Part shown: one piece after another, positions 8,781 through 18,165 of the stretch
Layout: every line of letters starts with the position of its first letter
Position numbering within the stretch: the stretch's first letter is position 1
NCBI RefSeq assembly: GCF_002111595.1
Contig: NZ_LUTN01000010.1
Location: 1-64,000 of the forward strand
DNA: 64,000 bases
Direction of reading: 5' to 3'
From: Lonsdalea britannica
GTDB taxonomy: Bacteria; Pseudomonadota; Gammaproteobacteria; Enterobacterales; Enterobacteriaceae
Made by a program: the position numbers and the translations under genes
Notes under the pieces: generated by a model
The model's input: the letters and a program-made list of their open reading frames with translations, nothing else
What the model was told of the DNA's origin: nothing
Database searches by the model: none

Positions 8781-9016
8781 TTTTTAATCATCACCTGTAT
8801 AAAATTACATATGAATTTGTCTAAATAACTGTTCATACATCAAAAGTGACATTTCATGAGATATAGAATCATTCAAGCGCAAATTTTCACCTGATGCAAT
8901 AACATTATTCATGTTATATGATTGTAAACTAATACATATGTGACGTGTATATATATACCTGCGCTACCGTATTTATGATTTGATTATTTCATCCGGAAAC
9001 TTCTTGCTGTTTTTCA

Positions 9017-9117
9017 TCGCCAGTCGTAGCATATTTGCGTACCTGCAAAATCAGGTGCCGGGATTGGTCTCCCGAATACCATACTGGCGACATATGACGC
9101 GCCTTGCGTCTTTTTTT
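9017..9117 (+). ncRNA. P4-type CI antisense immunity RNA region with terminator
   Basis: The stretch 9064-9087 (TTGGTCT ... CCATACTGG) is complementary to the downstream leader at 9185-9206 (CCAGTATGG ... AGACCAA), with a 3-bp match between. TCGCCAGT at 9017-9024 can pair with ACTGGCGA at 9083-9090. A hairpin GACGC-GCCTT-GCGTC followed by seven T ends the unit at 9117. Satellite phage P4 keeps immunity with this layout: a short CI RNA (seqB) pairing with seqA and seqC in its own leader to stop transcription early. The pairings are seen; the function is inferred. Upstream, 8781-9016 is AT-rich and otherwise empty. Confidence 0.6.
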
Positions 9118-9135
9118 ATGTCGTAATGCTTAGCT

Positions 9136-9330
9136 ATGCCGAATTATGGTGGGCTGGGCGGGGGCACCGCAAGGTGCGCCGGTTCCAGTATGGCCGGTAA
9201 GACCAACTCCGTTCAGTCCACCACCAGTAAGATTGGTCTCTTCGGTGATGGTTTAAACATCACATACTGGAGGCTGCCCTATGGCTACAACCCTCGATCA
9301 AACTCATCCGTTACTTTCCCACCCTTTTAA
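9136..9330 (+). CDS. Possible small P4-element leader ORF
   Basis: 64 codons reading through the CI-RNA target site into the next gene. The segment TTSKIGLFGDGLNITYWRL reminds me of leader ORFs (Ash-like) of P4-type elements, but there is no clear ribosome site and it overlaps the start of the better-supported gene at 9281. Treat as tentative. Confidence 0.25.
   Translation: MPNYGGLGGGTARCAGSSMAGKTNSVQSTTSKIGLFGDGLNITYWRLPYGYNPRSNSSVTFPPF
9185..9206 (+). promoter_or_regulatory. Target (seqC-like) of the CI-type RNA
   Basis: CCAGTATGG and AGACCAA at 9185-9193 and 9200-9206 are exact complements of parts of the RNA region at 9064-9087. Pairing would fold the leader just before the element's first genes, as in P4 immunity. 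Confidence 0.55.
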
Positions 9331-9742
9331 TGCCGATACAGATTTCACCGTACTGGCCGATCATTGTGAAAAGTGCGCAGATACTCAGGCGGAAAGCTAC
9401 GATCCTGTACTGAAGATGGCTCTCTGCGGTCGGTTCGCCGCCGGTCTTGCGCTGCTGAAACCGGGCCTAAGCGATCCCATTCCGCCTCACCTGATAGACA
9501 GCCTAACCGTTGATACCTTGCCCACAAATTCTCCCCGTTTTGCCCCCGATGCGGATACGCTTTGCGATTACTGTTTTACCCTGACTCAGCTTCTGCTTTG
9601 CCGGATGTTTCCACCACAAGCGGAAGAACAATTGCGTTGGCTTCTGGCGGAACTGGTTGATTACTTTGCCGCTGAACTGAAAGCCCCGCGCTGGATACGT
9701 ACAGCGGATGGTGTGAAATGTATTAATGAGGAGGCGGTATGA
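9281..9742 (+). CDS. P4-type element gene of unknown function
   Basis: 153 residues. GGAGG lies 9 nt before the ATG. No known motif; several Cys residues (CEKCADTQ near 31-38, then CDYC) are present but not in a recognised zinc-finger spacing. The stop overlaps the next ATG (ATGA), so it is translationally coupled to a small Ner-like DNA-binding protein. A decayed relative lies at 2085-2340. By place it is an early gene of a P4-like satellite, directly downstream of the immunity RNA. I do not recognise a function. Confidence 0.7.
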   Translation: MATTLDQTHPLLSHPFNADTDFTVLADHCEKCADTQAESYDPVLKMALCGRFAAGLALLKPGLSDPIPPHLIDSLTVDTLPTNSPRFAPDADTLCDYCFTLTQLLLCRMFPPQAEEQLRWLLAELVDYFAAELKAPRWIRTADGVKCINEEAV

Positions 9743-9960
9743 ATCAACAGGACTGGCATTCCGCCGATATTATTGCGGCGCTGAAAAAGCGGGGAACGTC
9801 GATGGCGGCGGTTTCGCGTAACGCGGGGCTGGCCTCTTCCACGCTGGCGAATGCGCTGACAAAACACTGGCCCAAGGGAGAACGGCTGATTGCGGAAGCG
9901 TTGGGTGTTGCGCCTGCGGAAATCTGGCCTTCCCGTTACCGCAAGCCAGAGGAGCACTAA
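9739..9960 (+). CDS. Ner/Nlp-like DNA-binding protein of the island
   Basis: 73 residues. ADIIAALKKRGTSMAAVSRNAGLASSTLANAL with a following WPKGERLIAEALGVAPAEIWPSRY is the Ner-like helix-turn-helix fold of Mu Ner and chromosomal Nlp/SfsB. The chromosomal counterpart at 58049-58312 in this window is strikingly alike, including the WPSRY end. Start by ATGA overlap with the preceding gene. Likely a regulator of the element; its operator is not known. Confidence 0.85.
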   Translation: MNQQDWHSADIIAALKKRGTSMAAVSRNAGLASSTLANALTKHWPKGERLIAEALGVAPAEIWPSRYRKPEEH

Positions 9961-9972
9961 AGTAAAACAATC

Positions 9973-10016
9973 TCTCCCGTCCTGTTATCGGCGAACGCAG
10001 ATAACAGGACGGGAGA
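9973..10016. repeat. Perfect 17-bp inverted repeat
   Basis: TCTCCCGTCCTGTTATC (9973-9989), a 10-nt loop, then its exact complement at 10000-10016. It begins 12 nt after the stop of the Ner-like gene. No T-tract follows, so it is not a standard terminator. Confidence 0.85.
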
Positions 10017-10371
10017 AGGCAAGCGAAGCGTGGCAGCTTGTTATTCATGAAGTGATCAAAAAATCAATAAACAACTGTGTAAAAGCAAAAAACAGTTTTC
10101 TCTTTCTGCCTTGTTGCCACGGGTGTAAGTTTTCACCTGCACAAAATGCTTCACGACCTGAGAGAAGCGCCTGATGAATCAGGATGGTCGTCCCTTATGG
10201 CGGCTACCTTTGTAAACTGCCAGACCGTCTAACAGACGGTTGAGGTCATCCTTCACTCTCTACACCAGTCTATAAACGTGACGGGCCGCGGCCTGCAAAG
10301 ACAGCGGCTTTGCTGCCGCGTGACCGCAATCCTGCACCAGAATTTCAATTTTTAATCACTGTGCCAGTCCA

Positions 10372-10411
10372 GTGCGTCACTTTAACCGCGCAACGCGGGA
10401 AAGTGACGCAC
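10372..10411. repeat. Compound hairpin, 12-bp outer and 5-bp inner stem
   Basis: GTGCGTCACTTT (10372-10383) pairs with AAAGTGACGCAC (10400-10411); inside, CCGCG-CAA-CGCGG (10386-10398) continues the stem. It is the strongest fold in the noncoding stretch. Confidence 0.85.
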
Positions 10412-10732
10412 CAACGCCCTTTCACTGCACCAGACAATTTAGCTGCGCCAACGCACGGCGGGATTCCGACACCGTGATTCCACCCACTTTCACTCACAGG
10501 AGAACGTGAACCGATACCGGAGGGGGATCAGGACGATCTGGGGGATAACCCGCGCAAGCGGGCGGCTGCTCAGAGAGCACAACCGAAGCCCCACAACACC
10601 TCAACGGCTGCCGCCCCGGCGCTCAGGTATCGTTCGCAGCCCGACCCATCATTCAGGGCTATCGGCCTACGCGCCGGGGAAAAGTTGTATCAGATTTTGG
10701 AGTTGCGGCAATCATGAAAGGGGGAAGAGAAG

Positions 10733-11614
10733 ATGAGTTTTCTGGAGCAGGAAATGAAAATGCTGGCGCGGCAGGCGGGTGGCAGTCATAAAACTGTCCA
10801 CGATCGCATGGCGCTGGCGCAGCGATTTTGTGAGCGCTTGCTGGAACAGAATGTACAGATCCGCCGGGTGGAGCAACTGAAAGCGCGGCATATTGAGAAT
10901 TACGTTCGGGAACGACTGGATCAGGGCATAACGAAACGTAGCCTGCAAAACGAGATGGCGGCGATCCGCTGTCTGTTGAAGCAGGCCGGGCGTGATCGGT
11001 TAGCAGCCAGTGAACGGCTGTCCAATAAATCGCTCGGCTTGTCCGGCGCATCCCGCAACGGCACCCGGCGGGCGATTACGGCGGAGTATTATTGGCAGGT
11101 GCTGGAAATCGCTCGCGCAAAAGACGCCGGGATGGCGGCGGCGCTGGAACTTTCAAAGTTGATGGGCCTGCGTTCACAGGAAGCAGTGCAGTGCGCGCAA
11201 TCGCTTAGGACGTGGAAACAGGCGCTGGAACGCGGTGAATCCCGGCTGACCGTGGTGTTCGGCACCAAAGGTGGGCGGCCCCGCGAGACGGTGATTTTGG
11301 ATGCTGGCGCAGTCAGAAAAGCGCTGGAAAATGCGTTGGCTGTGGCGGAACAACGCAACGGCAGGCTGATTGATAAACCCGATCTGAAAAGCGCGATGAA
11401 GTACTGGCACGGTCAGGCTTCGCGTATCGGCTTGACCGGCGCATATTCCCCGCATTCATTGCGCTACGCCTGGGCGAAGGATGCCATTCGCCATTACCTG
11501 GCGCAGAGATTCAGTGAAAAAGAGGCTCTGGCATTGGTCGCGATGGATTTAGGCCACGGCGACGGGCGCGGGCGTTATGTGGCGCAGGTTTACGGACGGC
11601 GGGGAGAGGAGTGA
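10733..11614 (+). CDS. Tyrosine recombinase of the Integrase_1 type
   Basis: 293 residues. N-terminal SAM-like core-binding helices (residues 1-90), then a catalytic domain with Arg147 (GLRSQE), Lys179 (FGTKG), His241/Arg244 (HSLR), His275 (LGHGDG) and Tyr287 (AQVYG). All catalytic residues of the tyrosine recombinase family are present. It belongs to the 'integrase domain-containing' proteins often found in P4-like islands and is distinct from the tRNA-adjacent integrase. It follows the hairpin-rich stretch; a job in resolving or moving the element is likely, but its site is unknown. Confidence 0.85.
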   Translation: MSFLEQEMKMLARQAGGSHKTVHDRMALAQRFCERLLEQNVQIRRVEQLKARHIENYVRERLDQGITKRSLQNEMAAIRCLLKQAGRDRLAASERLSNKSLGLSGASRNGTRRAITAEYYWQVLEIARAKDAGMAAALELSKLMGLRSQEAVQCAQSLRTWKQALERGESRLTVVFGTKGGRPRETVILDAGAVRKALENALAVAEQRNGRLIDKPDLKSAMKYWHGQASRIGLTGAYSPHSLRYAWAKDAIRHYLAQRFSEKEALALVAMDLGHGDGRGRYVAQVYGRRGEE

Positions 11615-11853
11615 GTTTCCGTGCTGGTGCAGCCGTTGATGAATGTTCGATCATTGCGTCAGCCAAAAGGAAAAAGGGCTAAAGGGTAAAGGATGCTAAG
11701 GGTAACAGCGCCAAACCGGAAAGGGCCAAAGGCTGAAAAGGCCGTGATTGGCGCAGTTCGATGTTCGTTCGACGGGGAATCTGGTGCAGTCCTGCGATTT
11801 TACCGGCGTCAGTGAATGAGGGCTGTGATAGGCCCCAGTGTTGGTGCAAATAA

Positions 11854-11887
11854 AAAAGCAGATCCGCTGGCGCAGAGATCTGCTTTT
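11854..11887. terminator. Terminator between the two recombinase genes
   Basis: AAAAGCAGATC (11854-11864) and GATCTGCTTTT (11877-11887) form a perfect 11-bp stem flanked by A and T tracts, so it can end transcription from both sides. It lies 22 bp after the end of the minus-strand integrase gene. Confidence 0.75.
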
Positions 11888-11908
11888 CGGCGTCAATCAG
11901 TCGCGGGT

Positions 11909-13168
11909 TCAGGCAACCTGAATATGCCTCTCAAAACGGTAAGCCGGGATGAATTTCTGCCGGCAGGCGTCGAGATAGTCCGACCACCATTGCATCATCT
12001 GCGTGCGTTCGTCGAGGTGCTCCGCCTTGTGGATATAGGCGGCGCGAACGTGGTTACGCTCCTGATGGCTCATCTGCCGCTCCACTGCATCTTTTGACCA
12101 GCGGCCTGATTCAATCAACGCGCTACAGGCCATCGTGCGGAAACCATGACCGCAAACGTCCACCTGCGTGTCATAGCCCATCGTGCGCAGCGCCTTGTTG
12201 ATGGTGTTTTCGCTCATCGGTTTGCGCGGATCGTGGTCGCCGGGAAACAGCAACTCACTGCTACCGGACAGCAGTTTTAGCTGCTTCAGTACAGTTACCG
12301 TCTGTGTTGACAGCGGCACCAGATGCGGTGTTTTCATCTTCGCGCCGCGCTCTGAATAACGCACGCCCGGAATGGGTTCACGTTGCGCGGGGATGGTCCA
12401 CATTGCGCCATCCAGATCGATCTCCGTCCAGCGGGCAAAGCGTAGCTCGCTGGAGCGAATAAAGATCAGCAGGTTAAGCTGCACCGCCAGACAGGTTAGT
12501 AATCTGCCGGAATAGCCTTCGATCCGTTCCAACATCTCCGGCAGCTTCTCCAGCGGTAGGGCGGGGTAGTGGTTTTTTGGCGGCGGCGCAATGGCTCCGG
12601 CCAGATCGTTGGCGGGGTTGCTGGCGATGAGTCCTTCCTGTACCGCATAGCGCATGATCGCCGTGGTGCGCTGCTGTATCCGCGCGGCGGTTTCCAGATT
12701 GCCTTTTCTCTCCGCCACCCGCAGCGGGATTAGCAGATCGGCCGTTTTCAGGTCGGTAACGAGGAATTTACCGATCAGCGGAAAGACGTGCAGTTCCAGC
12801 GAGCGCAGGGCTTTGGCGGCATGGGCTTCAGTCCAACGGGTATTACCCGCCACCCACTTGCGGGCGATCTCTTCAAAGGTATTGCCGTTTTTTCTCGCCT
12901 GCTTCTCCTGCTGTTTTTTTACGCCGGGATCGGCACCTGCACTGAGTACCGCACGGGCTTCCTCGCGTAGCTTACGGGCATTTGCCAGCGTGACGGTGGG
13001 GTAAGCGCCAAACGCCAGCTTTTTCTCTTTGCCGCCGAAGCGGTATTTGAGATGCCAGAGTTTAGAACCGTTGGGTTTAATCAGCAGGTACAGACCCTGC
13101 GCGTCGCTGAGTTTGTAAGGTTTATCGAACGGCTTGGCGTTGCGGATGGCGGTATCTGTCAGAGGCAT
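11909..13168 (-). CDS. P4-type integrase
   Basis: 419 residues, full length for the family. Starts MPLTDTAIRNAKP with the DUF4102-type arm domain (GLYLLIKPNGSKLWHLKYRF), then a core-binding domain, then catalysis: Arg238 (FIRSSE), Lys279, His341/Arg344 (HGFRTMACSALIE), His368 (SHQERN) and Tyr378 (AAYIH). It reads away from tRNA-Phe, whose 3' end is 164 bp upstream of the start codon. It is therefore the integrase that inserts this island at the tRNA. The leader carries a doubled GCCCCCA motif (13201-13223) with a second copy at 2651. Confidence 0.95.
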   Translation of the reverse strand: MPLTDTAIRNAKPFDKPYKLSDAQGLYLLIKPNGSKLWHLKYRFGGKEKKLAFGAYPTVTLANARKLREEARAVLSAGADPGVKKQQEKQARKNGNTFEEIARKWVAGNTRWTEAHAAKALRSLELHVFPLIGKFLVTDLKTADLLIPLRVAERKGNLETAARIQQRTTAIMRYAVQEGLIASNPANDLAGAIAPPPKNHYPALPLEKLPEMLERIEGYSGRLLTCLAVQLNLLIFIRSSELRFARWTEIDLDGAMWTIPAQREPIPGVRYSERGAKMKTPHLVPLSTQTVTVLKQLKLLSGSSELLFPGDHDPRKPMSENTINKALRTMGYDTQVDVCGHGFRTMACSALIESGRWSKDAVERQMSHQERNHVRAAYIHKAEHLDERTQMMQWWSDYLDACRQKFIPAYRFERHIQVA

Positions 13169-13331
13169 GGTGGGGGCTCCATAGTTTATCGAACCGGCAG
13201 GCCCCCAATTAAGCCCCCAAAAACTACGGATGTCAAAAAATCTGGTAGTACCTGTTGGTACTCCAGATTCTTATCAACTTACTGATTTTTCAACGTTCCC
13301 GGACGCATAAGGACATCCTGAAACTAAATTT

Positions 13332-13407
13332 TGGTGCCCGGACTCGGAATCGAACCAAGGACACGGGGATTTTCAATCCCCTGCTCTACCGACTGAGCTA
13401 TCCGGGC
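13332..13407 (-). tRNA. tRNA-Phe (GAA)
   Basis: The reverse strand reads GCCCGGATAGCTCAGTCGG..., with anticodon loop TTGAAAA and an encoded CCA, 76 nt. Sequence and position next to yjdC correspond to E. coli pheU, a well-known island insertion site. The 3' end faces the integrase, so this is the attachment site of the island to the left. Confidence 0.98.
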
Positions 13408-13524
13408 AACGGGGCGCATTAAACCGTATTGGTTCCGCGCCGTCAACGGCTTTATGGGAAAATAGCGCTGACTGCTGACTTTTCAGTCAAAGCCATGCTA
13501 TCTGATATATATCAGCGGCCTGGC

Positions 13525-14100
13525 TTAACTCAGCGCGCCGTTTAGGCGGCAGCAAGCGATGCGCAATACGTCTTCCGCCAACCGTTTGGCGACGGCAATA
13601 TCGGTGATTTGGCGCTTCACCAGCAGTTTGCTCAGGCAACCTTCCAAAATCAGTTCCATCTGCTGTGCGACCATCGCAGGATCGTCGATGTCTAATTCGC
13701 TCAGCAGCTCCTTGGTATAGTGGTATGACGCCTGCTTTTGCTGCTCGGCCAGTTGGTGAATGGGGTGGTGAACGTCCGGGTAAAAACTGCAGGCCGCGAT
13801 GAACAAACAACCCGGATAGCGCCCTTGTTTAACCGCCTCGTTCAGAACGTGATAACGCGCCAACAGCTTTTGCTCTACATCGCGCGAGTCGTCCAGCATC
13901 AGTCGCCTGCGCCAGCCGTCGATCTGTTGACTGTGATAGCGCAGACTGTCATACAGCACCGCCTCATCGTCGGGCCAGAACGGCGCCAGCGTCTCCAAAG
14001 AAATGTGCAGACTGTCGGCCAGTGTTTCCCGTGTCATGGCGGTGAAACCATGCTGTTCCAGCAAGGTCAGCGCATGCTCCAGTACTTTTTCCCGTTGCAT
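13525..14100 (-). CDS. yjdC: TetR-like regulator YjdC
   Basis: 191 residues from the ATG at 14100, which has GAGGAGAA upstream and matches the start [16 protein letters not shown] of E. coli YjdC; an upstream extension to 14187 overlaps the end of dsbD and is not needed. The N-terminal helix-turn-helix is followed by [16 protein letters not shown] and [14 protein letters not shown], conserved in YjdC. It sits between tRNA-Phe and dsbD as in E. coli, probably co-transcribed with dsbD. Ligand and target genes are not known. Confidence 0.9.
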   Translation of the reverse strand: MQREKVLEHALTLLEQHGFTAMTRETLADSLHISLETLAPFWPDDEAVLYDSLRYHSQQIDGWRRRLMLDDSRDVEQKLLARYHVLNEAVKQGRYPGCLFIAACSFYPDVHHPIHQLAEQQKQASYHYTKELLSELDIDDPAMVAQQMELILEGCLSKLLVKRQITDIAVAKRLAEDVLRIACCRLNGALS

Positions 14101-14125
14101 GTGTTCTCCTCTCAGTACGTGGCCG

Positions 14126-15829
14126 TTAATCAACAAGTGTCGTTGACGGAGATAGTTTCTGCAAATGCGACCGGAACTGCGCCGCATCCATAAAACCGGT
14201 GACGCGTGACCCCGGAATTTCTTTGCCGGAATCGTCGAAAAATAGAATGCTTGGCAGGCCGAGCACCTGCAACTGCGTCAATAGGGCGTTCTGTTCAGGC
14301 GTATTGGCCGTGACGTCGGCTTGCAGGAGCCGCAGGCGAGCCATCTGATGTTGCACTTGGACATCGCTGAACGTGACTTTTTCGAACGACTTACAGGCGG
14401 CGCACCAGTCGGCATAGAGATCCAGCATGGTGATGCCGTGGCTGCTGCGAAGGGCGGTGTTCAGATCGTCCAGATTGTTGATGGGCGAAAAAGCGATGTC
14501 GGAAGCCGATTCGGTTTGTGGCTCAGCCGAGGCGAACAGCCAGTCCTGTATTGGCCGTACGGAGACCAGCGCGCCGAGCAACAGCAAGACCTGAAGACCG
14601 CGTATCCAGCCACCTCGTCCGCGCAGACTGAGGGCGAAGGCCCAACCGAAAAACGCGACGCCGAGCAGGCCCCATAGCCGCCAGGCCCAGAGGTCGCCGA
14701 GTAGCCGCGTCAGTAGAAATACCGGCAACGCCAGCATCGCGAAACCGCAGGCCTCTTTAATATGATTCATCCACGGACCGCTTTTGGGCAGGATACGGTT
14801 GCCAAACAGGGTGACGCCAATCAGCGGTAAACCCATTCCCAGCGCATACAGGTACAGCGTACCGCCGCCCGCAAGCATATGGCCGCTCTGGGCGATATAC
14901 AGCAGCAGCGCGCTGAGCGGCGCCGTGGTGCAGGGGGAGCAAATCAGACCGGCGAGCGCGCCCATCAAAAAGACGCCGGATAATGAACCGCTTTCCTGTC
15001 GGTTGCTCCAGTCAACGAGTCGCGTTTGCATGGCGGAAGGTAATTGCAGGCTAAAAAGGCCAAACATGGATAGCGCCAACAAGGTGAACAGCGACGCCAA
15101 TCCGATTAAGACGTAAGGGTGCTGTAGCGCCGCCTGAAAGCGCAGACCGGCTGCCGCCACGACCAATCCCAGCAGCGTATAAGTCAGTGCCATACCCTGC
15201 ACATACGCGAAGGCCAAGAGCAAAGTGCGTCGAGTGGAAAGACGTTCCCGACGGCCCAGAATCAGGCTGGAGATCAAGGGGTACATCGGCAGCACGCAGG
15301 GCGTAAAGGCGACTCCGATACCGATCACTATGGCCCACCACGGAGAAAACGGCAGTGGCGGCGGGGTGGCCGTCGTCTCGTCGGCCCTATCCCATGTGTT
15401 GAGCGGGATGTTTTGCTGCTCCGGCGGATAGCAGAACCCGGCATCGGCGCAGCCCTGATAGCTGACCGTTAATGTACTGCCCTGTGGGAGTTCATCCAGA
15501 GGAACATTGAGCTGTAGCCGATCCCGGAAAATGTCGACCACCCCGAAAAACGCGTCCTGATGCCGTTCGGCAGCCGGAAACTCAATGCTTGTTAGCGTGG
15601 TGGTGCCGGAGTGAATCGCTATTTTCTGGCGATACAGGTAATAGCCCGGGTGAATGATCCACTGAAGCTTGAGCTGCTTCCCTTGTTGCTGGAAGTCGAA
15701 GACAAACGCCTGCGGGGCAGGCAGAAATCGCGACGTTTGCGCACGGCCGAAAGGATTTTCGGCAGGCACGACGGCAGTAAAAAGCAATGTGCCGAAGAGG
15801 ATAATCAGCGTAAGGACGCGTTGAGCCAT
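14126..15829 (-). CDS. dsbD: Thiol:disulfide interchange protein DsbD
   Basis: 567 residues. Signal peptide (1-23), an N-terminal periplasmic domain with the reactive pair in [11 protein letters not shown], eight-helix membrane domain with [12 protein letters not shown] and [13 protein letters not shown], and a C-terminal thioredoxin domain with [12 protein letters not shown]. It passes electrons from cytoplasmic thioredoxin to periplasmic DsbC, DsbG and CcmG. The start ATG lies inside the end of cutA (25-nt overlap), so the two form one operon. All six redox cysteines appear present. Confidence 0.97.
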   Translation of the reverse strand: MAQRVLTLIILFGTLLFTAVVPAENPFGRAQTSRFLPAPQAFVFDFQQQGKQLKLQWIIHPGYYLYRQKIAIHSGTTTLTSIEFPAAERHQDAFFGVVDIFRDRLQLNVPLDELPQGSTLTVSYQGCADAGFCYPPEQQNIPLNTWDRADETTATPPPLPFSPWWAIVIGIGVAFTPCVLPMYPLISSLILGRRERLSTRRTLLLAFAYVQGMALTYTLLGLVVAAAGLRFQAALQHPYVLIGLASLFTLLALSMFGLFSLQLPSAMQTRLVDWSNRQESGSLSGVFLMGALAGLICSPCTTAPLSALLLYIAQSGHMLAGGGTLYLYALGMGLPLIGVTLFGNRILPKSGPWMNHIKEACGFAMLALPVFLLTRLLGDLWAWRLWGLLGVAFFGWAFALSLRGRGGWIRGLQVLLLLGALVSVRPIQDWLFASAEPQTESASDIAFSPINNLDDLNTALRSSHGITMLDLYADWCAACKSFEKVTFSDVQVQHQMARLRLLQADVTANTPEQNALLTQLQVLGLPSILFFDDSGKEIPGSRVTGFMDAAQFRSHLQKLSPSTTLVD

Positions 15830-16137
15830 GAGAGATAATCGTTATCGCCGTCGTGAACCGGAAGCGCCAATAATTCCGGCGTTTGGTAAGGATGCTGCTG
15901 TTTCAGCAACGTGAACAGGTCTTGCATATGCGCCTGGTCGCTTTTCAGCATCAGCTGGATCTCCTGCTGTTGCTCCAGTTTCCCTTCCCAACGATAAAGC
16001 GAAACGGCGCCGGGCAATATTGTGACGCAGGCTGCCAATTTGGCTTCTAGCGCGGCGGCGGCTAGCGATCTGGCGCTGGCGTCGTCGGGGGCGGTACACA
16101 GCACCACCACGGCGTCGTAGGCGATGAGTTCAGACAT
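15805..16137 (-). CDS. cutA: CutA, divalent-cation tolerance protein
   Basis: 110 residues, typical CutA1 length. [41 protein letters not shown] carries the family's conserved core, with [16 protein letters not shown] at the end. CutA forms very stable trimers in the cytoplasm and is linked to copper tolerance, though its exact role is unsettled. In E. coli dcuA lies between aspA and cutA; here it is absent and aspA ends 163 nt upstream behind a terminator. Confidence 0.95.
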   Translation of the reverse strand: MSELIAYDAVVVLCTAPDDASARSLAAAALEAKLAACVTILPGAVSLYRWEGKLEQQQEIQLMLKSDQAHMQDLFTLLKQQHPYQTPELLALPVHDGDNDYLSWLNASLR

Positions 16138-16256
16138 AATGACCTCAGCAGCGGAAACGTGAAATTATCGCCACACTATACCTTGAGGCCAGCGTGAGCG
16201 TAAGCGCGGATCGCGTCGAAAATAGACGCTGTGGGAAGTGAGAAGAGTCACAAAAT

Positions 16257-16290
16257 CTCCCTTCGACGCATGGCTCGGCGCCGAAGGGAG
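16257..16290 (-). terminator. Terminator of aspA
   Basis: CTCCCTTCG and CGAAGGGAG form a 9-bp stem; on the minus strand ATTTTG follows. It begins 10 nt after the aspA stop codon. Confidence 0.7.
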
Positions 16291-16299
16291 CTGAGGAGG

Positions 16300-17739
16300 T
16301 TACTGCGGTTCGTTTTCGTCGGTGTAACGTTTCGCTTTATAAGCCGGATGCATCAGGTTCTGTACGGAGAAAATATCGTCCAGTTCTGCTTCAGTCAGCA
16401 GGCCGCGTTCCAACACGACTTCACGTACGCTTTTCCCGGTTTCGGCGCAGATTTTACCGACGATATCACCGTTATGATGACCGATAAACGGGTTCAGGTA
16501 GGTAACGATGCCGATGGAGTTAAACACGTAAGACTCACAGACCGACTGGTTGGCGGTGATGCCGTTCACACATTTCTCCAACAGGTTGTAGCACGCGTTG
16601 GTCAAAATGTGGGTGGACTCGAACATGGCCTGTCCAATTACGGGCTCCATCACGTTCAACTGCAACTGGCCTGCTTCGGCCGCCATTGTGACGCAGGTGT
16701 CGTTGCCGATAACCTTGAAGCACACCTGATTGACCACCTCGGGGACGACCGGATTGACCTTCGCGGGCATGATGGATGACCCGGCCTGCAACTGAGGCAG
16801 GTTGATCTCATTGAGCCCCGCGCGCGGGCCTGAAGAGAGCAAACGCAGATCGTTACATATTTTCGACAGCTTGACCGCCAGACGTTTGAGCGCGCTGTGC
16901 ACCATCACATAAGCGCCGCAGTCGGATGTCGCTTCAATCAGATCTTCTGCGGAAACGCAGGGCAGGTGACTCACCTCGGACAGCTTTTGCACGGCCAGTT
17001 GCTGGTAGCCGTCCGGCGTATTCAGCCGCGTGCCGATCGCCGTTGCGCCCAGGTTTACCTCCAGCAGCAGTTCAGCGGTGCGCAGCAGGTTTTTGTTCTC
17101 TTCCTGCAGCAGAATGTTGAAGGCGTGGAACTCCTGGCCCAGGCTCATTGGCACGGCGTCTTGCAGTTGAGTCCGTCCCATTTTCAGGATGTTTTCAAAC
17201 TCTTTGGCCTTACGCTCGAACCCTTCGCCCAGATGCGTATTGGCATCAATCAGCTTCAGGATCGCGTTGTAAACGGCGATACGAAAACCGGTGGGATAGG
17301 CATCGTTGGTCGACTGGCATTTATTAACGTGATCGTTGGGGTTGAGGTATTGGTACTCGCCCTTTTGGTGCCCCATGAGTTCAAGACCGATATTGGCCAG
17401 GACTTCGTTGGTGTTCATATTCAACGAGGTGCCTGCGCCGCCCTGAAAGACATCCACCGGGAATTGGTCTAAACATTTACCGTTGTTGAGTACTTCGTCG
17501 CAGGCGCGAATGATCACGTCGGCGATTTTACGTGGAATGGTTTGGAGCTCTCGGTTAGCCATAGCGGCGGCCTTTTTGACCATCACCATGCCGCGAACGA
17601 AATCCGGGACGTCGCTGATTTTCTGATTGCTGATGTAAAAGTTTTCAATAGCGCGAAGGGTATGGATGCCGTAATAAGCATCGGCGGGTACTTCTCGGCT
17701 GCCTAACAGATCTTCTTCAATACGGATATTGTCTGACAT
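16300..17739 (-). CDS. aspA: Aspartate ammonia-lyase AspA
   Basis: 479 residues, one more than in E. coli. The fumarase/aspartase signature [11 protein letters not shown] is intact, as are [17 protein letters not shown] and TSNDAYPTG. The enzyme converts L-aspartate to fumarate and ammonia, feeding fumarate respiration and nitrogen supply. It is single with its own terminator. The usual partner dcuA (C4-dicarboxylate exchanger) is missing beside it, so another transporter must serve it if fumarate respiration is used. Confidence 0.98.
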   Translation of the reverse strand: MSDNIRIEEDLLGSREVPADAYYGIHTLRAIENFYISNQKISDVPDFVRGMVMVKKAAAMANRELQTIPRKIADVIIRACDEVLNNGKCLDQFPVDVFQGGAGTSLNMNTNEVLANIGLELMGHQKGEYQYLNPNDHVNKCQSTNDAYPTGFRIAVYNAILKLIDANTHLGEGFERKAKEFENILKMGRTQLQDAVPMSLGQEFHAFNILLQEENKNLLRTAELLLEVNLGATAIGTRLNTPDGYQQLAVQKLSEVSHLPCVSAEDLIEATSDCGAYVMVHSALKRLAVKLSKICNDLRLLSSGPRAGLNEINLPQLQAGSSIMPAKVNPVVPEVVNQVCFKVIGNDTCVTMAAEAGQLQLNVMEPVIGQAMFESTHILTNACYNLLEKCVNGITANQSVCESYVFNSIGIVTYLNPFIGHHNGDIVGKICAETGKSVREVVLERGLLTEAELDDIFSVQNLMHPAYKAKRYTDENEPQ

Positions 17740-18165
17740 AAAGAGCCTTCTCTTACTCTTCTATAAGTTAGCGTTTGTACAGCTTATCGTAAGGTATTTT
17801 CCCAAGAGGGGTGGTGCATTTGACCGCTATTAACGGGTATTCCACTATTATATTCTTAACCTGTGCGTGAAATAGTCGCCTTGATCACATCTGGGCATTC
17901 CATTGTCTGTCTCCTGAGTGAATCGTAATGAATAGTCACTCGGCGTGACTATAGCTGAAAAACGATAGCAGCCAAAAAAAACCACGTACGTAGGTTGAAA
18001 AATAGCGTATGAGCTACCATCTCAACAGTATTGTAACGAAATGACGGGCGCGTTGAATGCTCTTACAGAAAGCCGCTTATGACTGCGTCAATAGCATATT
18101 ACGAGCGCAAGTTTTAGGAATATACTTTTTATCAATACGTTAAATATCAATTACAGGAGCACTGG
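17740..18165. other. Intergenic region between aspA and fxsA
   Basis: About 425 bp holding the divergent promoters. It is AT-rich with no convincing ORF. I see no clear CRP or FNR palindrome that I would defend. Confidence 0.4.

Larger units (their letters stand above)
9961..10732. other. Hairpin-rich noncoding stretch before the second recombinase
   Basis: No convincing gene in about 770 bp; an ORF at 10506-10736 has no family likeness. Besides two long hairpins listed separately, it has CCTGA-TGAA-TCAGG (10170-10183), ACCGTCT-AAC-AGACGGT (10224-10240), the palindrome GGCCGCGGCC (10284-10293), GCGGC/GCCGC (10304-10319) and CCCGC-GCAA-GCGGG (10549-10562). This density of structure suggests a replication or transfer origin of the element or a structured RNA; which one cannot be decided from sequence. 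Confidence 0.5.

Noticed and set aside
9961..10732. Retron-like msr-msd in the hairpin-rich stretch
   Set aside because: The hairpins fit in principle, but no reverse transcriptase gene is present nearby, so a retron is not supported.
10506..10736. 76-codon ORF before the Integrase_1 gene
   Set aside because: Arg/Ser/Pro-rich composition of a random GC-rich frame, overlaps the recombinase start, and lies in the structured noncoding stretch.
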